A DNA stretch of 64,000 bases from Adiantum capillus-veneris (GCA_014529385.2 CM043963.1:109906912-109970911); one strand, 5' to 3'; positions 35,271 to 47,682 are shown, counted from the first letter of the stretch. The notes: generated from the letters alone by a model not told the origin. A program made the numbers and translations.

Positions 35271-35316
35271 GTAATGTAGAGAAATTACCTATTTTATGGT
35301 AATTTCTCTACATTAC
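35271..35316. repeat. Perfect stem-loop, 19-bp arms
   Basis: GTAATGTAGAGAAATTACC and its exact reverse complement enclose an 8-base loop TATTTTAT. No T-run or gene lies next to it that would suggest a bacterial-type terminator. Confidence 0.95.
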
Positions 35317-35340
35317 AAAGTAATTAAGGTCTCACTGCTT

Positions 35341-35635
35341 GATTGCATAATCAATTGTCGTGATTGCATGCATAGTTCTTCATCAATGGAACATAGATGC
35401 TTGTATAACGAATTGTGGTGATTGCATACACAATTTTTCATCAATGTAACATAGATGCTTGCATGTGGTGATTGCGTGAACAATCCTTCATCAATGTAAC
35501 ATAGATGCTTGTATAATCAATTGTGGTGAATGCATCCACAATTCTTCATCAATGTAACATAGATTCTTGTATAATAAATTGTGGTGATTGCATGCACAAT
35601 TCTTCATCAATGTAACCTAGATGCTTGCATAAATT
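35341..35635. repeat. Tandem array, 5 x about 58 bp
   Basis: The phrase CATCAATG(T/G)AACATAG occurs at 35,381, 35,439, 35,489, 35,547 and 35,605, giving periods of 58, 50, 58 and 58 bp. The units are diverged and contiguous without unique spacers. Confidence 0.9.
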
Positions 35636-35639
35636 AGCT

Positions 35640-36485
<846 letters not shown>

Positions 36486-36544
36486 ATATATGTTTATTTA
36501 TTGTGTAGCTATGACTACCTTCAACTTCAAGTCCCCTTGAGCTC

Positions 36545-36569
36545 AATGCACCCACCATTGATCCCAACA
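36545..36569 (+). mobile_element. Putative LTR 3' terminus
   Basis: Ends CCATTGATCCCAACA. The 25-nt stretch matches the reverse complement of 43,423-43,447 at 24 of 25 positions, and there the same terminus abuts a PBS. No PBS follows here, so this may be the end of a 3' or solo LTR. Confidence 0.5.
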
Positions 36570-36779
36570 AATTCTACTTAGAGTTTATAATGGGGAATGG
36601 TCAAGTTATATTGTTCAGCCCAGAGAAACTTCCAACACAAGCCACTAATGAATTTGATTCATCTAAGTTTGAAGATCCACCATTATATTTATTTTTAGTA
36701 AGAACCGATCAAGATAAAACTGTCTTCAATGACTACACAGAACATTGCAGACATAAAACTTCAGATGTTTTGGCCCATC

Positions 36780-37224
36780 AGGCAAAATTTGGACTCACAA
36801 AGGGGCCCTTTAAGGAGTTTGACTTTACCTCTCTCTACCAAAACGGGCGCATGGATAAATTTTTGCAAACAAACTCCAAAGTTGGCGTAGATTTGATAGT
36901 TAGAACGTCCTCTTCAAGCTCTATCTACTGATATATAACACGCCATGAGATTCCTCATATTTTAGAAGATTCTTTTTTTGATTCACTTAGATTCTGACAG
37001 AGTTGTCACATCATAGGTGAATCAAAAAAAGAATCTTCTAAAATATGAGTAATCTCATGGCGTGCTATATATCACTAGATAGAGTTTGAAGAGGACATTC
37101 TAACTGTCAAACCTCCGTCAACTTTGGAGTTTGTTTGCAAAAAATTATCCATGCGCCCGTTTTGGTAGAGAGAGGTAAAGTCAAACTCCTTAAAGGGCCC
37201 TTTTGTGAGTCCAAATTTTGCCTA
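36780..37224. repeat. 445-bp foldback, arms about 207 bp
   Basis: Arms 36,780-36,986 and 37,017-37,224 are near-perfect reverse complements around a 30-nt loop. No convincing target-site duplication flanks it (CCCATC left, AATTCG right). It is either a MITE-like foldback or an inverted duplication of local sequence, since the left arm continues an open frame that begins outside it at 36,590. Confidence 0.92.
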
Positions 37225-38189
37225 ATTCGGAACATAGCATACATAAAACTTCAATTTTTTTGCAACATAGCATACATAAGTTGTAACATCAAAAAAATCT
37301 AAAGACTCAACCAGATATTCAGATAGCATCTGAAGTAATAGACATAGCCATATTTTAATGATTAGTGGCGGTGAAATGAATGTCCGCTCTATCGGCGGGG
37401 AGCTAAAATGATGATCATCAGTAGGATCAACCAATTCATGATCACCACATCAATAGCATATTCCCTTTCCCCAAGACACGAGAGGAGTGGTGCACTTATG
37501 GCTCAAAATATAACTATTGTGTGATGTGTTAATGACCCTAAATCATTTTCCTCACACACACTTGCAAACACACAATCCTACCATACATCATCACCTTCAC
37601 AAGCACTCATACCGGCTTCAAGGACTACACAGAACATTACAATTTTTTCCTGCCTACTTCCCTCTCTAAGAATCTCAAGACAATCATCTTTTTCTAATCA
37701 AGGTATACCTCACAACCCTATTATGGGTAAGAAAAAATGCCCCAAGGCTATCAAGCCTACCATGAAGGAAGCTACATTAACCATCTCCTATCAAGCAATT
37801 AGCAAGTATATGTCTTCAACAATGATGAGAAGGATTTGTTAGAGACATGCAAAATTTGATAAAGTCTATAAGATCTCCATTGCAATGTCATTCATTATCT
37901 AAGTAGATGACACATTTGATGTAGAAACAACCACTACTACCTTTAATAGGCATGAATTATAGCTTACACCTTCTCTGATTGCAATTGTGTTTACACTACC
38001 TTATCATAAGAAGCCCAAGGTTTCAATAGCTGAAAAGATTGGTATTTTTCTAAATAAGACAGTAGAAATGAAACACAAAAGGAAATTTGGAGGATGAGGT
38101 ATCCCAATTTCAGCCCTACCAAACAAGGCAGCATATAAGTTTGAAGAATAGTTTGACTTAAGTTTTTGAAAAAGTTTTTAGCATGTTCT
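37225..38189. other. Unassigned stretch downstream of element A gag
   Basis: No domain is recognised. The part from about 37,990 on the minus strand may continue element A into its protease linker, because the gag end at 38,220 reads HAAIDNPNACQQYSVI, like the gag-protease junction of element B. The protease and RT do not follow. Confidence 0.4.
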
Positions 38190-39180
38190 TGGCTAGAGAT
38201 TTGGATAAAACTTGTTCCAAATGACTGAATATTGCTGGCAAGCATTAGGGTTGTCAATAGCGGCATGTAAAGATACTCTCTCTTCATCTTGGTCTCCTAT
38301 TGTTGGCTCTTCCATAATAATGGCATGAGTTTGAGCCATTAATCCTCTTCCACAAATTTTTCTTGTATTCCGTCCTCCATGATGAACAAGTTGGCCTCTA
38401 CCATTTGGTGCTACAGGAATGGCATTTGCATTTTGTCTTCTAGGACAGAGAATCCTGCAATGACCCAACTCATTACACTCAAAGCAACAAATATTTGGAT
38501 GTTGCGATTGATTTATTGTAGTTGTTTCTACTACAAGGCGAGGTTGAGAAGCTTGATTAGCAGGTCTAGGGCTCCAATTGTTTGGCTTGGCCCTTTGGTT
38601 TCTAAAGTTTCCTCTTCCCTGATTCCTACCGTCTCTCTAGCCAAAGGTGTTTCCCTTAAGAGAGCATCCTGAAGTGATGTGGGTCTCATTGCTTCAAGAT
38701 GGGCATCCAAGGAATGATTCAATCCTTGACAAAATTATGCTACCCATTGCTCAATGGACCTTTTATGGGGCATATCTTTGCACGTTTAAAAATTTGGAGT
38801 AGTACTCTCCCATCGATAATAAGGATAGATGTTTTAGAGTAAAGAACTCATTCATTTTGGCGTCTCGATGAGAAACTGGAAGATATCGTGTGGTAATTAC
38901 TTCTTTAATATACTCCTAATACTGAGAAGATCTTAAAAAACCCAAGTTTTTGCAATGTTGTTTCCACCTTGTTTTTGCATCGCCAGTAAGAAGAAACATT
39001 GCAAGCATAGTTAGATTTACAGGTTGGGTCCCTGCAGCTTGAAAATAGTCTTCCATTGCCTCAATCTAGGCTTCAACATCGTGCTCGATATGGGTTACCT
39101 TGCCTTTGAATGTGGGTGGTTGGGCTTGTTTAAGGAGAAGTTTGTTCTCCTGTAAGGTTGTGTATAAAGCATTTGATGGT
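38190..39180 (-). pseudogene. Element A gag
   Basis: Minus-strand text reads QPPTFKGKVTHIEHDVEA, then IEAMEDYFQAAGTQPVNLTM and TRWKQHCKNLGF, a retrotransposon-gag core. Next come NHSLDAHLEAMRPTSLQDAL and a zinc knuckle CFECNELGHCRILC (about 38,446-38,490), and finally HAAIDNPNACQQYSVI. Stops occur at several points. It matches the gag and the gag-protease junction of element B, which puts A in the same chromodomain-type branch. Pol is missing. Confidence 0.8.
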
Positions 39181-39220
39181 ACCTATACAATATTACGCTT
39201 GTCAATGGTTTGATTAAAAC

Positions 39221-39792
39221 TTAACGCAATACCAAGTACTTTAAATTTCCACAACTCAAAACAAAATTTGGAAAGGTGTTTTTGGGCCCAAAAAGTGTAT
39301 CTTGAAGGTGTTGGGGGTCAAAATTCATTAGAATGGCTTCAAACTTGACATATGGGCTCTTGCTGATGAGGTAATTACATCTGGAATGACAAAGCTTCCC
39401 TTCCATGCCAAAAAGGTCCATTAGACATCCTACGCGTAGGATGTCTAATTCATCATTTTCACTCCCTGACCACACAGATGGTTTGCTGATCGGGTAGGCA
39501 TCAAGAAGAACACCTCCACCACCCTCAACTCTTCTCCCCAACGTATCTTCTTCAAATCGGTAGCCAGGCATCCTAGCTTCCGAGTGTTGATGTAGTAAAC
39601 CCCTCCTGCAAGTTTCCAATCAAGTCCCCATCCTCTATCGATGCGAGTGGAGCGTGGCGTATGAGCCTTCATTAGTATCTCCATGACATCTCGCCTGAAT
39701 TGGTAAACTGGGGATCGTAGAGCTTGCTCATAAATGAGCTCAAACACTTGGAACTTTGGATATTCTAGCACGGGGTCTTCCTGCAACACCAA
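39221..39792 (-). pseudogene. ORF X copy 2 (unknown protein upstream of gag in element A)
   Basis: Overlapping frames 39,792-39,445 and 39,619-39,221. Characteristic segments are QEDPVLEYPKFQVFELIYEQ, GGVYYINTRKLGCLATDLKK and RWGEELRVVE. It aligns with copy 1 (40,771-40,250) at an estimated 45 percent amino-acid identity. The DNA just upstream (about 39,793-39,882) also matches the region between PBS and copy 1, with the same 89-bp distance from the GAGCCTAGGTT landmark. No known domain. A 30-bp perfect palindrome lies in the second frame. Confidence 0.55.
39420..39449. repeat. 30-bp perfect palindrome
   Basis: Arms ATTAGACATCCTACG and CGTAGGATGTCTAAT with no loop, centred on ACGCGT. It lies within ORF X copy 2. 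I see no counterpart in copy 1. Confidence 0.97.
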
Positions 39793-40249
39793 TGCAAGGA
39801 ATTCGGATCAGCTACCTATATACATTCAGTTCCTTTTAAATATTCAAACAATACGACTTTATTTCTCAGCCTAACCTAGGCTCTAATATTCAGCCACTCG
39901 ACACTTGCGGTTATGAAGTGTACACTTGTGGTCTGTTATCCGCAAGTGCATTGGCAGCTTAAGGCAACTCCTAGAAAATATGTGTTTCTTGGAGGAGTCC
40001 GAATTGATATCCTTCATGTGAACAAAACGAACTCCTTGTATCTCGACAATGCCACCAGACGTTTGCTGCTGGTAGGTCTGCTCAATATTACATGAAAGAT
40101 GCCATAAATCAAGATATGTACAAAGTTGAGATCTCATCAAAAATCTAGATGGGAATATTTTTTTTCTATAATGATGTATACAAAAGTTAGCTCTACTAAA
40201 AAGCTATATGATTCTTAGAGCTAGATTGCCTGGGACATAGTGGTACAAT

Positions 40250-40771
40250 CAGTAGGTATTTGTGGATAAGTTTTTACAATCCACTATTTTGTCTGTGTAG
40301 TAGCTTTTATACACATCTTTGCGGGGTTCATAGAATACAAGACTCTTATTTTGAGGAAAGATATCAAGGAAAGAAATGGGAGTAGGGATCACTTTCACCA
40401 CTTGATTGAAAACCCATTCATTTAAGGTCATGTCAAGGCCATCTTCAAAGATAACATTGTAGTCATCCCTAGTAGTACCAACAAAGTAATAAAGCTAGAT
40501 AACTTGTAGTTCTTTCCCCCATCAAATCTTCTTTAGATCAGAGGAGAGGCATCCAAGCTTCCTCACATTGATGTAGAAGATGCCACCTTTGCATTCCCAC
40601 GTAAGTTCCCATCCCCTTTGGATTCCTATTGATGGAGGAGAGAAAGGCTTCATCAAAATCTTCATCATGTTCATCGAGAATCAAAATTTGAAGAGCGACA
40701 TGTCTCATAATACATTATCTCAAAGGTTTTGAACTTGCAATACTCAGTGTCGGCATCTTCCTGAAACATCA
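40250..40771 (-). pseudogene. ORF X copy 1 (unknown protein next to PBS of element A)
   Basis: From the minus strand: MFQEDADTEYCKFKTFEIMY, a frameshift, then WECKGGIFYINVRKLGCLSS, a stop, WGKELQV, another stop, and then an open stretch to 40,249 including TLNEWVFNQVVKVIPTPISF and KDVYKSYYTDKIVDC. About 175 residues in total. It starts about 85 bp after the PBS. Both copies share a CAG/GAAGA boundary preceded by a T-rich stretch, which resembles an intron acceptor, so the leader may have been spliced. Function unknown. Confidence 0.55.
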
Positions 40772-40856
40772 ATGCTGGTACGTTCTTGAACTTAAGTTTC
40801 CAATTCATTTTCCCAAATCTTCAAACAATAACAATTTTTCTAGTCTCATAACCTAG

Positions 40857-40868
40857 GCTCTGATACCA
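40857..40868 (-). promoter_or_regulatory. PBS of element A (minus)
   Basis: The minus strand reads TGGTATCAGAGC exactly. Two bases separate it from an LTR terminus (TGTGAGAGG on the plus strand from 40,871). Confidence 0.85.
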
Positions 40869-40870
40869 CG

Positions 40871-43400
40871 TGTGAGAGGTCCCCACCCCGTTACCATATC
40901 CATTTGACAAAAAAAGGTACCTGACAGGTTGCTAGGACCTAATCCATTGAGTAAAGCATAGTTAGATAGACAATATTTCTAAGGGACAGACTCTTGTCAT
41001 CAAACAACTTGAGTCCAAGCCATTGAAAAGGGTTTCTAGTCGTGTCTTGCAGGGAAAGCATGAGCTAACACAATAATCTAACGTTTCTAATTCTCACCTT
41101 CCAAAAGAGAGAAACCCCAAATTCCTTTTTCCCCATAATTTCTAGAGGCATGTACAATTGAGACTTCTCAACTCTTGGCACAATGAGTCTCTAGTTTCAC
41201 TTCTTCTATCAATGAGGAGTAGAGAGTGTCTCAACTAATCGAGACCACCCATCCTTGACTGGCAATCTGAGCCAGTGTCAACTTTCCACCCCCACACTCA
41301 CACTTTGTTTTTTTTGTTTTCTAATTATTACAACATGATTGTTCCTATACAAAGTTCCTTTTTAAGATTCCTATCACAAGTTTGTTAAGACAGCCCTGCA
41401 ACCATTATCAAATCGGCACCAAGACAATCTTTTCTAGAAGGAAAACATCATATGACTCCTCTCCATTTAAATATCCAAACCCCAAGAGTTCACTTCTCTT
41501 GGCGAGAGTTTATTGCTCCCGGTGTCTTTAGTTGCCCATAAAACTAAATTGTCCTGCAACCTGGTACAAATCCGTAGTGACTAACTTGCAACCTGGGCAC
41601 CAACCCACAAGTATTATCTTGCATTATGGGCACCAACATGTAAGATGTGTGCACTCCGCTGAGCTCTCTTCCCTGGATATCAAAGGAAGTTTTGACTATA
41701 TCAGTATAGGATTTTTTAATGAAGAAGATTCAAGAGTTCTTCTACTAGGCAAACATTTCTCTCTTATGAGCAAATAGACTACTTTCGAAACAATCTTTTC
41801 CTATTAATACAACTTTAAAAAATTAACAAGTTCAATTGATGCGGTTTAAAAGATCTACTATCACACAGACTAATGAAAGTCACAGAGACTATTGCCACAC
41901 ATGCTACAATAAGTGGTCTCATGATATGGCATCACACAAGCTTGTAGTTGTACCTCCCCTTGCTCCTATTCTTTGTCTCCATGTGCTATGGTTTGCTACT
42001 ACCATTGCTACAGCTTGTCCATGCTTTGTTGATGATAGCTTCATGTTCGGATATCTTCTTGAATAATATATTTGGCATACATAACAATGAGCGGATGATG
42101 TCAGCAGAAACAAGGAAGGTCTTATCTCCAATAAGGATTGGGGTAGTATCTAATCCTTGTGCATAAAGCACACACAAAGTATGAAATATGAGCAATTTTT
42201 AATGCATACATCTCTTGGTTCTTTTGATGTACAACACCTCTATACATGGATACAAAGGTTATGTGTGTGTGCTCTTCTCCTTGGCTCTCTTCGACATTTA
42301 TTGACTTCTTTATGATGAGAGATATGCATACATAACACTTGTGTCTTTGTGCATAGAAGTATACCTACATTATTGATGGCTTGTGTTGAAGTATCCATGA
42401 GACTCAAAGTCAAGAGACTCAAAGCTTTGAACACCATCTCAAAGGAGTTTCTCTTCTTTGATGCCTTTTAGAACTTTCTTAGAAAGTTCAAATCTTCAAG
42501 GGTTGGGACCTTTCTAAAAAAACCTTGATGAGCTTCTGCCTCGTTGCCTATGGGTGTGAAAATTCCCTAGGTAAGAATCTTTTGGTTTTAAAATTTGAAT
42601 TCAATATCTGACTCATAAGTTGACAAAAAAAAAGCAAAAAATGGTGAAATTATGAAGACAAAATTCAGTAACCGTTCAATGGTGAGGTGATAGAGTTTAG
42701 ATCACCTTGCTATTGTCTTTGCATTGATGAAGGAAAATTGGAGCAGTATTGAGCTAGAAATGACCAGATGTCAAACACGTGTGTGTGTGTGTGTTTTAAA
42801 TACACCACTTCTACATTTGCTACATTCTGAGGTTCAAAAGGATGTCTAAGGGCCAAAGATTCCATATTATGTTGTTCACTAGAATTCGATACTGCAAGTG
42901 ACCAAGATGCTTGCTATGAAAGGTGTCATACAAGTCTATTCTAATAATAGTTTCATTGTTGCTCTCTACTTAGTCTGCTGAGAAATGGCACAAAAGATAC
43001 TGATTCAGTGTAGACATTGTAGGCAGCTCTTAATATGTCAAGCTTTGGAGCCAACTTTGCTTCTTGGATGTGATGCTCTGCACTCAATAATATTGCTCCT
43101 CGATGATTTTCTTAATTGTGAAGGCACCCCAGATCTATCCACATTGGCTCTGTTGAGGGATCCTTGTTAACTTTAGTGGCCCCCAACCTTGTATTGTCAT
43201 TGTGAACTTGAAAATGGACAAGAAGACTTGAGAGCACTATTGATTTTTGGATGGTGAATTAGAGACACACAACTAAGGGCAATTAACTATGATGCAAATG
43301 CTTGATTCTAAAAGCACACAACTGATTAGCTAGATGACAAATGAGAAATGGCTATTCAACTCTAACTAGAGAGAGAATGCGATTAAGCTCAATTGCACCC
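40871..43400 (-). mobile_element. LTR of element A and sequence of unknown origin
   Basis: The element A 5' LTR starts at 40,871 on the plus strand (minus-strand end ...CTCTCACA). Its other end cannot be located because no second copy is in the window. Somewhere before 43,406 the sequence must change to the internal part of the next element, whose PBS is at 43,409. No gene is recognised in these 2.5 kb; a short GT run occurs at about 42,780. Confidence 0.4.
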
Positions 43401-43408
43401 TAACCTAA

Positions 43409-43420
43409 GCTCTGATACTA
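43409..43420 (-). promoter_or_regulatory. PBS variant of another minus-strand element
   Basis: The minus strand reads TAGTATCAGAGC, one mismatch from the initiator-Met consensus. Two bases separate it from an LTR end at 43,423 (TGTTGGGATC on the plus strand). Confidence 0.65.
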
Positions 43421-43422
43421 AT

Positions 43423-43447
43423 TGTTGGGATCAATGGCGGGTGCATT
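43423..43447 (-). mobile_element. LTR terminus shared with 36,545-36,569
   Basis: 24 of 25 bases match the reverse complement of the 36,569 terminus. The adjoining PBS identifies it as the 3' end of a 5' LTR read on the minus strand. The LTR's extent above 43,447 is not defined. Confidence 0.6.
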
Positions 43448-43833
43448 AAACTTGTATGTGAACATCAATGTCATCTTTCTTGCTATCTCCAAAAGTTAAA
43501 AAATAAATATTCAAGTCATTGTTCTTCTCTCAACCCCTTAATTTGACACGATAATCATTGTCTGTCTCTCTAACTATTTCAAGCTCTTTTCCTTTGCGTG
43601 GTTTTTTCATTGATTCAAAATGTCTGTGATTGTGTCTCTCTCACTCATAGGTATTAGTGGTGACCTTATCCTTGCCTTTTTCGGAAATATATCAAGCATT
43701 GTGTGGATGAGAGTGTCTTTTAGACCTCTCTAAATGTGCTCTTCTTGAATACTTAGGCTGTCTTGAAGCTTGGTGTGCTTCAACTTCTCTGATGCATATG
43801 TTCATTGTCTGTCCATTTTTGTATCCTTACCCT

Positions 43834-43931
43834 AGGAGCATGGTTAAATAGCATTGCAATCCTACTTTGACACTTCAACAATAGGATCATGGCTAAGTAG
43901 CATAGGAATCCTACTTTGACCCTTCAACATT
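43834..43931. repeat. Tandem duplication, 2 x 49 bp
   Basis: Units at 43,834 and 43,883 share ATCCTACTTTGAC and differ at a handful of positions. Confidence 0.85.
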
Positions 43932-46296
43932 AGTATTGATATGACTCTCCTCTTTGGTAAATGTTCTAGTGGATCTCCTACCTCTAGCTAAACAACGTAC
44001 AGATATTGTGAATGGTGACTAACTTTGAGTCCAAAATTGGGAGATTGTATTTGTCAAGAGATTTAACTCACTACCACAACTGCCAAAGTGAGAGAGTTGG
44101 AGCTTGATAGATTATTCAGAGTAAGACTTAGAGCTATTGAGTAACAAAAACTATGAGTATAGTAAAATTTGATTAAAGTTTCATATATTGAATGATGAAA
44201 TGCCATTGAACCAGATGTCACAGAGTCAAACAAGATAGAACTAGATAAGTTTGACATATAACTTTGAAAGAATGGAAGTCATGATCAAACCAGAATAGAA
44301 TAATTGAAATGAAATGAATGAGTGAAGAAGTTCGTGTTATAGAGATATTGAATGAGACATAACTCAAAATGGGATTCAGATTACAGATGGATACAATTTT
44401 TTTTGTCAAGACTTGATGATACATTGGTAGAAGACTCTACAAATGACAACATGAGATTAAATGATAGCTCAAGGCAATACAATTGACACAACTAGCTCTT
44501 GGATAGTTAGACACAAAACTAGTGTATGCTAGCATGTAAGGATAAGGAGAATATAGAGATGGATGTAGATACTCCATCTAACTCTTTATTTTCCATTCAA
44601 TCTTTGAGTCTAAAGAAGCAGTTATGAAAAGGGAGAAGAAATTTCACATTCATGCCTATTTAATCGATAATGATGCTTACTCATATTTGGAGAGGTTTGA
44701 GATGCTCTATGTAAGTGGAAAGTTCAAAAATCCCATGATCAAATAAAATGCTAGCTACCAAAACATCTCAATGTCATAGAAGTTATAAGCTTGAACCAAG
44801 AGTACATGATCAGAAAGGTAGATTTAAATGGGAGTGCCCCCCTACCATAAATATGGCTATGATGAATACAAAAAGTCAATGAATACATTTAGAAATGCTA
44901 TCAGGAAATTGATCTGCTTACAAATGTCTAAAGGTACTCGGCGATATGAACAAGTCAACACTTCAAACCTTGTAGATTGCGAGGAAAATACTTGATCAAA
45001 GAATGCATATCTTAATGGAGAATAATGCATCAAGCAACAAAGGAAAAATCACCAAGATGATAATAAGGGAGCAAGAACAATGTCTCAAACAATTGTTCTA
45101 GTCTCTCAAATGATTTTTCCATATGGTCAGAGGAACCAAAATTGATGCTTGATGAAAATGAGATCATAATACACTATATTGAAATTATGCTAGATTCACG
45201 AGCTCTCATGTATGCCTTGCCTATGCAAGAGGATGAACTACCAAGGTTTTACCCAATTGTTTACCCTATATACAATGAACTTGCTTGATTAGATGGCTTA
45301 TGTCAAGATTTTCAATCAGCTTCGAGGCTGCCATGAGCACACCAATGCTTTGTGGATAGCCTAGGCCATAGTTCTCAACACCACTAAAAACAAGGATATA
45401 GTCTTTGAGCTGAAAGAAGACCCTGACTAACTTCCAAGAAATGATGGGCTAGCTAGTGGAAGGAGCAGCTAGGTCAATTGGTGAAGCATATAAATGATCT
45501 TCTCCAATTTTTCATCCGAGGATCTAAAACTCCAAAGAAATTTTTTTCCATCAAAGCTAGGCTTGAGTTATTTAGAGAGATGGATAAACTTGTGTTTGAA
45601 GTAAGAATCAAGGTGAACTAGCCACATCTAGATGGATGAAATGACAATTGCTTCCATCTGCCACAAAATGGCTAGACCCAAATTGGCAAATTTCTAGAAA
45701 GGAGCAACTTGAGAAAGGACTGTCTGCATAAGAGTACAATCAAGAATAATCTCATTGAAACTAAATTCCCATCGATATCTTTTTATCCTGTAAGAAATGT
45801 ATCCATATCATTCTCTCGTGCATCACCTTGGACTCTAGCTCCTTACACAGGTAATCAACTTTTTGCCAAATTTGTACTCGCATACAAGGAACCATGCCTA
45901 TTTTGTTGTTCATGTTGAGCAAGTGTGCGGAGTAATAGAACACCCAATAAATGGCAATCAATGCATAAGCGGGCACATCCTTAGACCAAATCACAATTGT
46001 GAGTGCAAGAACAACAATTGTCCCGAAGGTTATGTCAACCTATAAGCACCCACCAAAAATCACTTGTGCACATCTGTCACACGTGTCAATGCAAGGGACT
46101 TGCCGTACACTGTGTGAAAGCCACAAATGGCTGCAAGCACACAACCAGACTAATCTAGCAAGCTGAAGAGAGCAAGGGTGTGTCACTCACCACCCTATGC
46201 TCGTTTTTGTCGAGGATTCCTCGTGACGAAGAAGAGGGATCTACCTCCGTGCCGCGCTCAACCGCCTTGCTACCATTGTGCCATCATAATGCATGA
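43932..46296. other. Unassigned, probably decayed element interior
   Basis: Short fragments on the plus strand such as NDAYSYLERFEMLYVS (about 44,670) have a gag-like flavour, but stops are dense and I cannot name a domain. A 77-codon minus-strand frame (45,761-45,994) is also unrecognised. Confidence 0.35.
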
Positions 46297-46516
<220 letters not shown>

Positions 46517-46791
46517 GGAGATGAAGAAGAAGATGCAGATGGAGAAAGAGCACTCTTCAGTTGCACAAATGAGAGAATAAATGATATTTAGGTTTAGGTG
46601 ACCTTTATATGAGCTCGCCCATTGACACTTGGGCACCCATGCTTAGCCAACTAATCCTTGAATGTTCTAGTTAGAGTGCACCTCTCATCGCCGATCACTC
46701 TTACCCTTTCCCTATTGGACCGACAAGCCTGGTCCCTGACCCAAAACAATGTAATGTTCGTGGATGTTTACTAGGTCGACGCCCATTTACC

Positions 46792-47079
46792 AGGTCAGTA
46801 CCAAGCGATAGGCGTCGTTGGGCAGTCCCCAAGCCTCATATTTGCCCGATGTTGACTTCACTATTGCATGTCATGTCTTTGACACCAAGGTCAACACCAA
46901 GCGATAGGGAGCTTTGGGCAATCCCCAAGCTTCCTATTCGCCTAGTATTCACTCAACTTCCTCTTGTAATGACTTTAACACCAAGGTCAACACCAAGAGA
47001 TAGGGAACGTCGGGTAGTCCCCAAGCTTCCTATTCGTCTAGTGCTGACTCCACTGTCTGACTTTTTGGTTAACATGCCT
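46792..47079. repeat. Tandem array, 3 x 96 bp
   Basis: Units begin at 46,792, 46,888 and 46,984, each with AGGTCA..ACCAAG.GATAGG and a CCCCAAGC stretch. The two periods are exactly 96 bp, a multiple of three. No protein repeat is recognised. Confidence 0.93.
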
Positions 47080-47585
47080 CCCTTCCTGATGTAGATTCCA
47101 TCCTCGAAATATAATAGTGTAGCATGGAGATCCACGATAGGAGTACGTGTATCAAAATAAAAACAACATTGTGAAAGCTCAAAGACAACATGTGTAGGCG
47201 TGCAATAAGTGAGATGCATACATGATATTCTAGGAAATGAAAAAATAAATTCATGAATTGTAACATTGCCAACTAAAACAAGCGTAGTACCTGAATAAAA
47301 TGCAATTGAGTTAAGATCTATTAGGTTGAATCTAAGAGAAGTACACAAGAGCTAGGGCTAAAGTAAGTACTAGATTAGCCAACGTTAATTAAAAATGTCA
47401 ACTAAAGAGTAGTTAACCCTAGGAGTGCTCATCAAGGTCTAAAGACTAGTGATCTTGTCACTTACACCACTTAAATGTGGTCAACATATAATACAAGGAA
47501 GTTTGTGCTATTCGCTTTCTCTTTTCTTTTCCTTTTTTTTCTTTTTTTCTTTTTTTGTCATAGTTGCTACAAGTCGCTAGTGGAC

Positions 47586-47682
47586 TTGAGGTCTCAAATA
47601 CCAGCAGCTAGGAGACTCGAGGTCTCAAATACAACTTCAGTGTGAACTAGCCGGGAGACTCGAGGTCTCAAATACCAGCTTA
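47586..47682. repeat. Three copies of GAGGTCTCAAATAC motif
   Basis: A GA(C/G)TCGAGGTCTCAAATAC-type phrase occurs three times in 100 bp with spacing of about 32 and 38 bp. Confidence 0.8.

Noticed and set aside
35271-35316. Rho-independent terminator
   Set aside because: Perfect stem-loop, but no T tract and no bacterial gene context.
35341-35635. CRISPR-like array
   Set aside because: The units are contiguous and diverged with no unique spacers, and the context is a plant nuclear genome.
36780-37224. Classical MITE
   Set aside because: Shape fits, but no target-site duplication is seen and the left arm continues an open frame from outside; left as a foldback of uncertain origin.
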